Source of the DNA: Nitrospinia bacterium
Lineage (GTDB): Bacteria > Nitrospinota > Nitrospinia > JACRGO01
NCBI GenBank assembly: GCA_029261755.1
Contig: JAJDAS010000524.1
Span: 1-38,182 of the forward strand
Direction: 5' to 3'
Length of the DNA stretch: 38,182 nt
How positions within the stretch are numbered: the stretch's first letter is position 1; each line of letters starts with the position of its first letter. The notes beneath the pieces were generated by a model that saw nothing but the letters and a program-made list of their open reading frames with translations, was not told where the DNA came from and did not search any database. Below are positions 1 through 8,351 of the stretch, piece after piece. The position numbers and the translations under genes were made by a program.

Positions 1-1908
1 AAAGGCGCCAAAATCCATTATCTTGGAAACCTTTCCGTTATAAATCTTGCCCACCTCGGCTTCCTTGACAATATTTTCAACCATTTGGATAGCTTCCTGA
101 GCAGATGCTTCGTCTGGTGAAGCTATGACGACCCTACCGCCATCTTCAATATCGATGGAGGCACCCGTCTTCTCAATAATTCCGCGAATGACCTTTCCTC
201 CTGGTCCAATAATACCACCAACTTTTTCAGGCCTTACCTGGATAGTAAAAATCCTCGGCGCGTAAGTGGAAAGATTTTCCCTGGGGTCCGACAAAGCTTC
301 AGTCATCTTGCCCAGTATATGCATCCTGCCTTCTTTTGCTTGAGCCAAGGCGCTTTGCATCAAATCTTTGTCCACGCCATCGATCTTAATATCCATCTGT
401 AAAGCGGTAATCCCCTTCTCGGTGCCTGCAACCTTGAAGTCCATATCTCCTAAATGGTCTTCGGAACCCAGGATATCCGAAAGAACGGCAAAATTCCCAT
501 CTTCCTTAATCAGACCCATGGCAATTCCCGCCACGGGTGCAGAAATGGGAACCCCAGCATCCATCATGGCAAGGGAAGAACCACATACGGTGGCCATGGA
601 ACTGGAACCGTTAGATTCCATTATCTCGGATACAATCCGGATGGTATAGGGAAATTTTTCCTGATCGGGAATCACACCGGAGACGGCTCGTTCGGCAAGG
701 GCGCCATGGCCAATCTCTCTTCTACCCGGGCTGAGGTTGAACTTGGTTTCCCCTACGCTGAACGGGGGAAAGTTATAATGAAGCATGAACCTCCTGTTTT
801 TTTTGCCTTCCAGGTTGTCCAGCCTTTGTTCATCCGAACCGGTTCCCAAGGTAGCAACAACCAGGGCTTGGGTTTCTCCCCTTGTAAAAAGAGCGGAACC
901 GTGTGTTCTGGGAAGAAGGCCAACCTGGGATGATATGGATCTTACATCTCTTAAACCTCGCCCATCCATCCTCTTACTTTCTCCGCTAATCATCTTACGA
1001 ATAACGCTTTTCTTCAGGTCGCCAAAAGCACTCTTAATATTATTTGTGAGTTCCCCGTCCTCATCAGGATTCAACTGAGCCACGGCTTCCTCGCGAATTT
1101 TTTTGAACTCATCATCCTGCTGATGTTTTCCGGAGATATGGCAGACTGCTAAAATTTTATCCTTAGCGATTTCGGAAACCTTTGCCAAGAGTTCCGTATC
1201 TTTTTCTACAACAGGAATCTCCATATTTGCCTTGGCAAACCCCTCGGCTAACTCCTCCTGCAAGGAAACTACCTGCTTGATAATCCCTTGCGCAAATTCC
1301 AGGGCATCAACCATGACTTCCTCGGAGAGTTCCGCAGCGCCACCTTCCACCATGGTAATCGCATTCTTCGTTCCCGCCACGGTGAGATTGAGGTCGCTCT
1401 TCTCTAATTCTTCGTAAGTGGGATTGGCAACGAACTGTCCATCAACCCTTCCTACTCGAACAGCCCCTATAGGCCCTGCAAAAGGTATGTCGGAAACAGT
1501 TAAAGCTGCCGAAGCGCCAATAAGGGCCAGAATATCAGGATCATTCTGCTGGTCTGCGGAAAGCGTATAACAAATGACTTGAGTTTCCTTATAAAAACCG
1601 TCCGGGAAAAGGGGCCGGAGTGGCCTGTCGATCAACCTGCTTGTCAAAGTTTCCTTTTCACCGGGCCGCCCTTCCCTTTTGAAAAATCCTCCCGGAATTT
1701 TTCCTGCTGCGTACATTTTTTCCCTGTAATCCACCATGAGGGGAAGAAAATCAATATCTGCCCTCGATTGTGGAGAAACCACTGCAGATACAAAAACCAC
1801 GGTCTCTTCATAACTCACCAGAACAGACCCGTTTGCCTGTTTAGCGATTTCACCCGACTCAATGGTAAGGGTCTTTCCACCAATTTCTAATTTTACAACT
1901 TTCCGCAT
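1..1908 (-). CDS. pnp: Polyribonucleotide nucleotidyltransferase (PNPase), 3' end beyond the window
   Basis: The reading frame stays open from an ATG at 1908 to base 1, giving 636 codons of a protein usually near 700 aa, so the missing part is the rest of the S1 domain. PNPase degrades RNA 3' to 5' by phosphorolysis and works in the degradosome. Seen in the translation: an N-terminus MRKVVKLEIGGKTLTI, a second RNase PH domain with GRREIGHGALAERAV, then a KH domain with IIGPGGKVIRGI, and the start of S1 (KVSKIMDFGAF) at the window edge. An AGGAG ribosome-binding site lies about 9 nt before the ATG. It follows rpsO by 21 bp, the classic rpsO-pnp pair, and is probably cotranscribed with the nusA operon. 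Confidence 0.95.
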   Translation of the reverse strand, partial: MRKVVKLEIGGKTLTIESGEIAKQANGSVLVSYEETVVFVSAVVSPQSRADIDFLPLMVDYREKMYAAGKIPGGFFKREGRPGEKETLTSRLIDRPLRPLFPDGFYKETQVICYTLSADQQNDPDILALIGASAALTVSDIPFAGPIGAVRVGRVDGQFVANPTYEELEKSDLNLTVAGTKNAITMVEGGAAELSEEVMVDALEFAQGIIKQVVSLQEELAEGFAKANMEIPVVEKDTELLAKVSEIAKDKILAVCHISGKHQQDDEFKKIREEAVAQLNPDEDGELTNNIKSAFGDLKKSVIRKMISGESKRMDGRGLRDVRSISSQVGLLPRTHGSALFTRGETQALVVATLGTGSDEQRLDNLEGKKNRRFMLHYNFPPFSVGETKFNLSPGRREIGHGALAERAVSGVIPDQEKFPYTIRIVSEIMESNGSSSMATVCGSSLAMMDAGVPISAPVAGIAMGLIKEDGNFAVLSDILGSEDHLGDMDFKVAGTEKGITALQMDIKIDGVDKDLMQSALAQAKEGRMHILGKMTEALSDPRENLSTYAPRIFTIQVRPEKVGGIIGPGGKVIRGIIEKTGASIDIEDGGRVVIASPDEASAQEAIQMVENIVKEAEVGKIYNGKVSKIMDFGAF

Positions 1909-1929
1909 TCGTTTATTTCTCCTATTCTC

Positions 1930-2199
1930 TTATTTTCTAATTCCAAGCTTATCAATAATTCCCCGATAACGCTCAATATCGTTTGTTTTCAAATAATCCA
2001 ACAAACGTCTCCTTTTGCCGACAATCTTAAGAAGTCCCCTTCGAGAATGATTGTCTTTCTTGTGTACTTTGAAGTGGTCGGTCAAGTAACGAATCCTTTC
2101 GCTCAGGATCGCTATCTGGACCTCTGGTGAACCAGTATCGTCATTGTGATTTCTATGTTCGTCGATCAGCGCTGTTTTCACTTCGCTTGTAAGACTCAT
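1930..2199 (-). CDS. rpsO: 30S ribosomal protein S15
   Basis: An 89-aa protein of exactly canonical length. It binds 16S rRNA in the central domain early in 30S assembly. Recognisable S15 features are [15 protein letters not shown] (around residues 22-36), the [12 protein letters not shown] segment (around 46-57) and the KRRRLLDYL motif. A purine-rich GGAGGAGAG stretch precedes the ATG. It sits between truB and pnp, the conserved order in many bacteria. S15 often autoregulates its own mRNA; the 82-bp gap upstream is long enough for such a leader, but I could not identify a specific fold. Confidence 0.97.
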   Translation of the reverse strand: MSLTSEVKTALIDEHRNHNDDTGSPEVQIAILSERIRYLTDHFKVHKKDNHSRRGLLKIVGKRRRLLDYLKTNDIERYRGIIDKLGIRK

Positions 2200-2281
2200 C
2201 TCCTCTCTCCTCCCCTAAAGTTTTGGATTCTTTTAGTACAAATCCTAAGTGTCTTAGTTTAACATAGAAAAGCAAATCAGT

Positions 2282-3226
2282 TCAATTGGCAAAAACTTTC
2301 CTCGATTTCAGCACAGGAGCTTCCGAACTAATTTTTTCGTAGTCTTCCGATCCCAGCAGTGACTCCATGAGGGCGACCAGTTTACCATTTGGACCGATTA
2401 CTCGAAAAACATCTTCCGCTTTGAAAGGACATTGGAGAGGACTAAACCCTCGTTTTGGTATTGGAAGTCCACGAATGATGCCCGATTCGGTTTTTAGATC
2501 AACGTGGACAGCGGGCAAAAAAGATAGAGCCTGATTCATGTCTTTTACAACCTCATTCAGCCTTCCATCTTTTTTTAGTTCATGTAGCCGGTCCAGGGGA
2601 GTCGCATCCTCAATATCCATATTTCCCACCTTTTCCCGAACCAGGGATTTGAGATGGGCTCCGCAGGAAAGGTCGTTACCAATGCTATCGCACAGGGTGC
2701 GGATATAAGTTCCAGGCGATGTTTCCGCCCTGAAAAGAATTTCGTCATCCTCCAACCCTAAAAAAGAAAGAGAAGCGATATTTACGGTTTTTGGCTCCCG
2801 CTCTATTACAATGCCTTTTCTCGCCAATTCGTAAAGCTTTTTCCCATCTATTTTTTTTGCGGAATACATAGGGGGAACCTGCTTTATTTCTCCAATGTAC
2901 CTGGAAAAAACATCCAAAACTTGCTCTTCACTTACGGAAAAATCATCACACCTTTCCGTAATTTTTCCTTCCGCATCCTGGGTGTCGGTTCGACTGCCCA
3001 GCTTCATCCTTCCGAAATAAACTTTGTTGGACTTTAGCAGGAACTGCCCTATTCGGGTCGCCTTCCCAATGCAAACTGGGAGCACCCCGGATGCATTGGG
3101 ATCTAAAGTTCCGGTATGCCCGGCTTTCTTTGCTCCGAATATTTTCCGCACTATGGAAACCACCTTGAAAGAGGTAATTCCAACAGGTTTGTTTATATTG
3201 ACGATTCCTTCAAGAGATGCCGTCAT
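2282..3226 (-). CDS. truB: tRNA pseudouridine(55) synthase TruB
   Basis: A 314-aa protein that isomerises U55 in the T-loop of tRNAs. The N-terminus (GIVNINKPVGITSFKVV) is the usual TruB opening. The catalytic aspartate is D42 in GHTGTLDPNASGVLPV. The TruB motif YSAKKIDGKKLYELAR and the ETSPGTYIRTL segment are present, followed by a C-terminal PUA-like extension. It lies between rbfA and rpsO, as in many nusA-infB operons. The protein is of normal length with no sign of damage. Confidence 0.96.
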   Translation of the reverse strand: MTASLEGIVNINKPVGITSFKVVSIVRKIFGAKKAGHTGTLDPNASGVLPVCIGKATRIGQFLLKSNKVYFGRMKLGSRTDTQDAEGKITERCDDFSVSEEQVLDVFSRYIGEIKQVPPMYSAKKIDGKKLYELARKGIVIEREPKTVNIASLSFLGLEDDEILFRAETSPGTYIRTLCDSIGNDLSCGAHLKSLVREKVGNMDIEDATPLDRLHELKKDGRLNEVVKDMNQALSFLPAVHVDLKTESGIIRGLPIPKRGFSPLQCPFKAEDVFRVIGPNGKLVALMESLLGSEDYEKISSEAPVLKSRKVFAN

Positions 3227-3296
3227 TTTGACCTTTCGATAAAACAGTATGCGTAGATTTGTTACTTCAAGATAAAATTACCAATTTTTCCCGGGT

Positions 3297-3647
3297 TCAC
3301 GACTCTTCACTTTTAATTTCTGAAAGTATCTTGTTGATTTTAGAGCTATAGTCAAGAGAGTCATCAATTTTGAACCTAAGTTCCGGTATGTACCTGAGCT
3401 TTAGCGTACGCCCCAGTTCCTTCCGTATAAAGCCGGATGCGCTCATCAACCCTTCAATAGTCTGATTCTTTTCTTCTTCGTTGCCCAAAACGCTTACATA
3501 AATTTTTGCGTGCTTCAAATCATTGGTCAATTCAACTTTAACCAGGGTCACAAAGCCTATTCTTGGATCTTTGATGCCATTTATCAAGAGATTAGATATC
3601 TCTTCATGAATCAGTTCGCTGACACGTTGGGAGCGCTTGAATTGCAT
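3297..3647 (-). CDS. rbfA: 30S ribosome-binding factor A
   Basis: A 116-aa protein of the RbfA family, a KH-fold factor that helps 16S 5'-end maturation and late 30S assembly, especially in the cold. The start MQFKRSQRVSELIHEEIS and the DPRIGFVTLVKVELTNDLKHAKIYVSV core match the family closely. FIRKELGRTLKLRYIPELRF is the usual C-terminal part. No good Shine-Dalgarno is visible before the ATG. A 158-bp gap separates it from ylxP upstream, with no terminator that I can see, so it is probably still in the operon. Confidence 0.95.
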   Translation of the reverse strand: MQFKRSQRVSELIHEEISNLLINGIKDPRIGFVTLVKVELTNDLKHAKIYVSVLGNEEEKNQTIEGLMSASGFIRKELGRTLKLRYIPELRFKIDDSLDYSSKINKILSEIKSEES

Positions 3648-3805
3648 GGGGTAAGGGGTTGAAAGGAAAGGATAAAACGAGTTTTTCTCTTGAAGAAAGG
3701 GAAGGGTTGATTTCCATTCCCGAATTGGAGTTACTGTAAATTTCGTCGGAAGAGGCAGGGCTTGTCGAAAGGTTTTTTTTTAGGCTAACCGAAACTGGCC
3801 ATCAA

Positions 3806-4087
3806 TTAATAAATTTCAATTCTACTTTCTAAAAGTTCTGCAAGGTGAAGGTCTTCAATGAAATTGACGGCATTTTCCAGTACTCTCTCCGTCTGGACTT
3901 TATCGCCACTCACCGTAGCAAGTCCCAGTATTATTTTTCTATGATTGTCTTGTTCGTCAACTTCGGAGATGGAAATATTGAATTTGCTTTGAGCCTGGCT
4001 CTTGATCCTTTTTACTACGCTTCGCTTCCCCTTTAGTGAGTTATTTCCATGAAGATAAAGGGTCAGAGAACAACCGCCAGTTACCAT
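3806..4087 (-). CDS. ylxP: DUF503 family protein (YlxP-like)
   Basis: A 93-aa protein matching the DUF503/YlxP family. Typical features are the N-terminal beta strand (VTGGCSLTLYLHGNNSLKGKR), the KGKRSVVKRIKSQAQSKFNISISEVDEQD region and the C-terminal EDLHLAELLESRIEIY. The family is usually found between infB and rbfA, as here. Work on homologues links YlxP to ribosome function, but its biochemical role is not settled. It starts 23 bp after the infB stop, so it is very probably cotranscribed. Confidence 0.9.
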   Translation of the reverse strand: MVTGGCSLTLYLHGNNSLKGKRSVVKRIKSQAQSKFNISISEVDEQDNHRKIILGLATVSGDKVQTERVLENAVNFIEDLHLAELLESRIEIY

Positions 4088-4110
4088 TTTTTAATTATAA
4101 ATAGATTTTA

Positions 4111-6057
4111 CTATATCGTTTTTGCAGTTTTTTCGATGGTGAAGGGCTCGATGATATCACCATCTTTAATATCGAAAAAATTTTCAAACCCAATACCACA
4201 CTCATAACCGGAGGCAACTTCTTTTGCATCATCCTTGAATCTTCTAAGCGAGCAAATTTTCCCCTGGTGAACGACCACACTATCCCGAATCAAACGCGCT
4301 TCGGAATTTCGGATAATGGTTCCATCCAGCACATAGCAACCCGCGATTTTCCCTAATTTTGGAATGACAAAAACCTCTCTTACCTCTGCCTTGCCGCTTA
4401 TCTTCTCGGAAAGAGTCGGTTCGAGTAGCCCTTCCATGGCTGCCTTGACATCGCCGATAGCGTTGTAAATCACCGTATAAAGTCTTACATCCACCCTCTC
4501 TCTTTCCGCGATGACCCTGGCATTATCGGTTGGCCTGACATTGAATCCGATGATAATCGCATTAGAGGCGGAGGCAAGGAGAACATCCGATTCCGTGACA
4601 CCGCCAACACCACCGTGGATCACTTTGATCTGGACTTCGCTAGTGCCCATTTTTATCAATGATTCTTTTACGGCCTGCACAGATCCCTGTACATCCGCTT
4701 TGATAACGATGTTGAGGATTTTCACCACTCCATCGGAGATTTGCTTATAAAGGTCATCCAGTGTAATTCTGGTTCCCGCAAGCAAAGAGTCTTCCCTCTG
4801 TTTTTGAGTCCGGGAAGTACTTATTTGCCTGGCCCTTTTCTCATCTTGAACGACTACAAAACCGTCACCTGCTTTTGGGACATCATTCAGACCAATGACT
4901 TCCACAGGAATGGAGGGAATAGCCGATTTGACTTTCTTGCCACAATCGCTAAAAAGCGCTCTAACTCGTCCGTGACTGGAGCCGACGATAAAAATATCAC
5001 CCACTCTCAGTGTTCCCTTCTGTACAAGGATGGTTGCCACCGGCCCTTTTCCCTTATGGAGTTTTGATTCCAACACAACCCCTCGGGCCATGGGCTTTGG
5101 ATTGCCTTTAAGCTCCATGATCTCGGACTGAAGGAGAATCATTTCCAGAAGATTTTCAATCCCTTCATTTTTCAAAGCGGAGACGTTGGCAAAAATAGTG
5201 GAACCTCCCCATTCTTCGGGGATCAGGTTGAAGTCCGCAAGATCCTTTTTGATCTTATCCGGATTGGTGCCTGGTTTGTCTATTTTATTAACCGCTACAA
5301 TCACCGGAACTTTAGCCGCGAGGGCATGATCTATCGCTTCCTCGGTTTGCGGCTTGATGCCGTCATCTGCAGCTACCACCAATACCACGATATCCGTTAT
5401 CTGGGCACCCCTTGCTCTCATAGCCGTGAAGGCTTCGTGTCCCGGGGTATCCAAAAACGTTATTTTTCCGCGGTCAATTTGGACAGAGTAAGCTCCGATA
5501 TGTTGAGTAATGCCTCCTGCCTCTGTATCGGTAACCCTGGTTTTCCGAATCGCATCCAGTAATGTGGTTTTTCCATGGTCAACATGCCCCATAATGGTAA
5601 CCACCGGGGGCCGGAAGGCATAGTCTTCTTCGTTATCCTCTTCATCGGTTTCTATTTCATTGTCGATAGTGATTTCCTTACTCTGAAAGCCGAAATCATC
5701 ACAAATTTTCTTGGCGGTTTCTTGGTCAACTACTTGGTTAATGGTCACCATGATTCCTTGCTTCATCAACCTCTTGATGATCTCCGTACCCACGACACCC
5801 ATACTTTCAGCAAGGTCTTTCAGATTAGTTGCTTCACCTATGGAAATAACAATGTCTTTCTGCCGAATTTGAAGATCATCATCTTCTTCTTTTTTCTTTT
5901 TTTCCTCGACTATGCTTCGGATAAGCTCCGCAGTCTCAGTATCCACAGAACTCATTTTGTTCTTGACCTTCACCCCTTCATCTTTAAGGAGTTTGATCAA
6001 TTCAGGGCTTTGGATATCAAGTTCCGAAGCCAAATAATGTACGCGAATATTACCCAT
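4111..6057 (-). CDS. infB: Translation initiation factor IF-2
   Basis: A 648-aa GTPase that delivers fMet-tRNA to the 30S subunit. The N-terminal IF2_N motif ([23 protein letters not shown]) is at residues 6-28 and a charged [11 protein letters not shown] linker follows. A second IF2_N-like segment comes next. G-domain motifs are G1 GHVDHGKT at 157-164, G3 DTPGH at 203-207 and G4 NKID at 257-260. Domains II to IV follow with normal spacing. The protein is short for IF-2 because the long variable Ala/Pro/Lys-rich N-terminal region of many homologues is nearly absent; the core is intact. It lies between nusA and ylxP. Confidence 0.97.
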   Translation of the reverse strand: MGNIRVHYLASELDIQSPELIKLLKDEGVKVKNKMSSVDTETAELIRSIVEEKKKKEEDDDLQIRQKDIVISIGEATNLKDLAESMGVVGTEIIKRLMKQGIMVTINQVVDQETAKKICDDFGFQSKEITIDNEIETDEEDNEEDYAFRPPVVTIMGHVDHGKTTLLDAIRKTRVTDTEAGGITQHIGAYSVQIDRGKITFLDTPGHEAFTAMRARGAQITDIVVLVVAADDGIKPQTEEAIDHALAAKVPVIVAVNKIDKPGTNPDKIKKDLADFNLIPEEWGGSTIFANVSALKNEGIENLLEMILLQSEIMELKGNPKPMARGVVLESKLHKGKGPVATILVQKGTLRVGDIFIVGSSHGRVRALFSDCGKKVKSAIPSIPVEVIGLNDVPKAGDGFVVVQDEKRARQISTSRTQKQREDSLLAGTRITLDDLYKQISDGVVKILNIVIKADVQGSVQAVKESLIKMGTSEVQIKVIHGGVGGVTESDVLLASASNAIIIGFNVRPTDNARVIAERERVDVRLYTVIYNAIGDVKAAMEGLLEPTLSEKISGKAEVREVFVIPKLGKIAGCYVLDGTIIRNSEARLIRDSVVVHQGKICSLRRFKDDAKEVASGYECGIGFENFFDIKDGDIIEPFTIEKTAKTI

Positions 6058-6124
6058 CGATTATTTCCAAAATTAAATTAATTAACGTTAAATATAGTTC
6101 AGGCAAACCATGCCGGCAAAACAA

Positions 6125-7750
6125 CTAAACCTTTTCGTAAAGCTCCAAAAATTTGATCGTTTTCTGCTGCAAGTCTTCCGCCTCGTGTGGAGCCAGTCCT
6201 TCTTCAATCAGTTCACTAGCTTCCGCACCGGACACTTCCGCCACAGTCTGGTACCCGGCAGCTTTCAATCGTGCCATTACCGATTCCGGAATCTCGGGCA
6301 GTTTCTCTAAAGGAAACTCCTCAATATTTTCCACGGTCTCAACATTTTCCTTTTCCCCGGATTTCGTTGAATCCACTTGTTCAGTAGCAGAAGCTTCCGC
6401 CTTCAGGAGAGCATCCTTTTTTTCCTTCGCTATAGCAGCTTCAAGATCTTTTGCACTTTCGGCGAGTTCTTTTTCTCTTTCTATCTCTTCTTTGTGTTTG
6501 ATCTCGGAAAGATCAAAAAGCACAGCCGCTTTCTCCTCTGCAAATCCCACTTCCACCAACCCTTCCTTACCTTTTTCAATCACTTTTTTGAAGCTTTGGA
6601 GGCCATAATTCAACAGATTATTAATATCTTCTTCTTGAATATTTTCCTCTGCCTGAAGGGTGGCCAATAGAAATTCCTTGTTTTTTTGAAGTTTTTCTTC
6701 ACTGAGTTCCAATTCCTGGCGCAATTGGTTTTGCCCCTTGATATCAATTCTCCATTTGATCAAGTTGGAAGCAAGGCGAACGTTTTGCCCCCTTTTTCCA
6801 ATAGCAAGGGATAGCTGATCGTCCGGAACGATAACCGACATGGTTTTTCCCTCGGGACTCAGGTTCACCCTGGCAATTTTTGCAGGACTGAGGGCGTTTG
6901 CTACGAAAACGGAGGGTTCTTCCGACCATTCCACGATATCTATTTTTTCACCCATCAGCTCGTTTACGATGGATTGAACGCGGACTCCTCTCATCCCCAC
7001 ACAAGCTCCAACCGGATCAACATCTTTCTCCTTGGAAAGTACCGCAATCTTGGATCGGCCACTTGGTTCCCTGGCCACTCCTTTGATTTCAATAATTCCC
7101 TCATGAATTTCCGGAACCTCAATTTCAAATAGCCTGGAAATAAGGCCTGGATGTGTTCTTGATAACAAGGCGTATACCCCTTTGGGTCCTCTTTTAATAT
7201 CCAGGACAAAGGCTCTAATCCGGTCGTTTCTTCTAAATTTTTCGGATGGCACCTGTTCTTTCCTTGGGAGGACACCCTCGATTCTGCCGAAATCCATAAT
7301 AATATCTCCACGTTCCTGCCTCAAGACTATGCCGCTTATCACATCGTTGATTTTATCTTTAAAGCTGTTGTAGAGAATTTCCGCCTCGGCCTCCCGAACA
7401 CGCTGCATAATTACCTGTTTGCCATTTAAAGCTGCGATTCTACCAAGGTTTTTTAATTGGCTTGGAATCTTTACTTTCTCCCCTCTTTTGGCATCGGGGT
7501 CCACCTTCTTAGCATCTTTTAAGGAAATCTCCAGTTCCTCGTTGGAAACAGTACGTACCACGTCCTTCATCAAAAAAAGCTCGGCTTCTCCTGTGGCTTC
7601 ATCGAAGGTAACCGACAGTTCCAGCTCAGGGTTGAACCGCTTTCGAGCAGCAGAAAGCACCGCAGCCTCAATGGCCTCAATCATTACTTTACGATCAATC
7701 CCCTTTTCATGGCTGATTGCATCAATGATTTGAACTATTTCAACACTCAT
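6125..7750 (-). CDS. nusA: Transcription termination/antitermination factor NusA
   Basis: A 541-aa RNA polymerase-binding factor that modulates pausing, termination and rRNA antitermination. Order of domains: N-terminal RNAP-binding part (res 1-125), S1 (about 130-200), KH1 with GACVGMRGVRVQSIV, and KH2 with LAIGKRGQNVRLASNLI. After KH2 comes a highly charged, coiled-coil-like segment (about 370-470) rich in E and K. A C-terminal helix-hairpin-helix-like domain (KLPEIPESVMARLKAAGYQT) ends the protein. It is the first gene of the operon. The ribosome-maturation gene rimP, normally just upstream, is missing, and YlxR and L7Ae-like genes are also absent between nusA and infB. Confidence 0.96.
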   Translation of the reverse strand: MSVEIVQIIDAISHEKGIDRKVMIEAIEAAVLSAARKRFNPELELSVTFDEATGEAELFLMKDVVRTVSNEELEISLKDAKKVDPDAKRGEKVKIPSQLKNLGRIAALNGKQVIMQRVREAEAEILYNSFKDKINDVISGIVLRQERGDIIMDFGRIEGVLPRKEQVPSEKFRRNDRIRAFVLDIKRGPKGVYALLSRTHPGLISRLFEIEVPEIHEGIIEIKGVAREPSGRSKIAVLSKEKDVDPVGACVGMRGVRVQSIVNELMGEKIDIVEWSEEPSVFVANALSPAKIARVNLSPEGKTMSVIVPDDQLSLAIGKRGQNVRLASNLIKWRIDIKGQNQLRQELELSEEKLQKNKEFLLATLQAEENIQEEDINNLLNYGLQSFKKVIEKGKEGLVEVGFAEEKAAVLFDLSEIKHKEEIEREKELAESAKDLEAAIAKEKKDALLKAEASATEQVDSTKSGEKENVETVENIEEFPLEKLPEIPESVMARLKAAGYQTVAEVSGAEASELIEEGLAPHEAEDLQQKTIKFLELYEKV

Positions 7751-7830
7751 GGTCCCTATCCCGAAACAAATATAAAATTGCGTTCACTAACCTATATTCC
7801 GCAAGCCAGGAAAATTGAAAACACTCCTGT

Positions 7831-7863
7831 AAAAAAAAAGTGGGCTCAAAAAAAAGCCCACTT
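7831..7863 (-). terminator. Intrinsic terminator upstream of nusA
   Basis: On the minus strand a perfect 9-bp stem (AAGTGGGCT / AGCCCACTT, 7855-7863 with 7838-7846) closes an 8-nt T-rich loop. It is followed at once by a run of nine T (7831-7839, overlapping the stem base). This is a textbook Rho-independent terminator in the minus direction only. It ends about 80 nt before the nusA start, so it either ends the small RNA upstream or acts as an attenuator for the nusA operon. Confidence 0.85.
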
Positions 7864-8028
7864 CTGCCTTGCTCGATCAAGTCATAACAAGCTAACACAA
7901 AAAACTTTTAAACGCAAGATCTTAGCCATCCCTTTAGCTCTGGCGTATGAACCTATTTCCAGCACAAAAAATGCTTCTTGCCAGCTACCATGGACTACAG
8001 TACAATCAGAGCTAAGCGATTTAGGGAA
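7831..8028 (-). ncRNA. Candidate structured small RNA or leader RNA upstream of nusA
   Basis: No convincing ORF covers this stretch, yet it is bracketed by a promoter (8034-8062) and an intrinsic terminator (7831-7863). The predicted transcript is about 198 nt. Direct reading shows long-range pairing: TTAGCTCTG (8007-8015) pairs over nine bases with CAGAGCTAA (7934-7942), and CCCT (8023-8026) extends it with AGGG (7930-7933), leaving a 7-nt one-sided bulge. The enclosed arm is about 64 nt and ends with a GGTTCATACGCC segment on its 3' side. Size, overall long hairpin and the GGTTCA element recall 6S RNA, but that match is weak. A regulatory leader of the nusA operon is the main alternative. 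Confidence 0.5.
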
Positions 8029-8033
8029 GGATC

Positions 8034-8062
8034 TTTATAAGTTTTAGACATTGAAAAGTTAA
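8034..8062 (-). promoter_or_regulatory. Sigma-70-like promoter for the structured RNA
   Basis: Reading the minus strand, TTAACT (8057-8062, 4 of 6 to TTGACA) and TATAAA (8034-8039, 5 of 6 to TATAAT) are separated by exactly 17 bp. Initiation would fall near 8027-8028, at the start of the paired region. Confidence 0.5.
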
Positions 8063-8088
8063 CCTAAAAGATTTAAGAACGTAAGAAT

Positions 8089-8119
8089 TTAACGCTGAGG
8101 CGCAGAGAACGCAGAGAAA
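8089..8119. repeat. CGCAGAG-family intergenic repeat, copy 1
   Basis: The sequence TTAACGCTGAGGCGCAGAG and the following AACGCAGAG form a short degenerate array of a 9-base CGCAGAGnn unit. The same family recurs as an inverted pair at 10433-10545 on the far side of the cytochrome gene. The remaining gap from 8120 to 8351 shows no ORF or clear regulatory motif. Confidence 0.6.
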
Positions 8120-8351
8120 TACAAAACCACACAGAATTTCTTTTCTTTTTTTCTGTGCCATTCAATGTTATAAAAGCCAGTATTGTGAGCGTCTTAAATG
8201 AATAAAGCTCGGAAATACCTTAGGTTTTTCAATGAAAATATCTCATGGTTTTAAAGCCGAATCTCCTTGCCCACGATAGAACCTTTAACCGGCTAACCTG
8301 AGTAATTACGATTTTTTCAACTTGTCACTCGTTACTCCTTCAGGAAAGAAT

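Noticed and set aside
7916-8040. Assignment of the structured RNA as 6S RNA, SRP RNA or tmRNA
   Set aside because: SRP and tmRNA signatures (GGAAGGAAGC loop, alanine tag) are absent. 6S is possible by size, but the enclosed arm is shorter than usual and the match rests on a short GGTTCA element.
7709-8047. A 112-codon plus-strand frame across the nusA start and the region upstream
   Set aside because: It overlaps nusA antisense, has no family resemblance, and covers the terminator and paired RNA; its codons come from hairpin arms.
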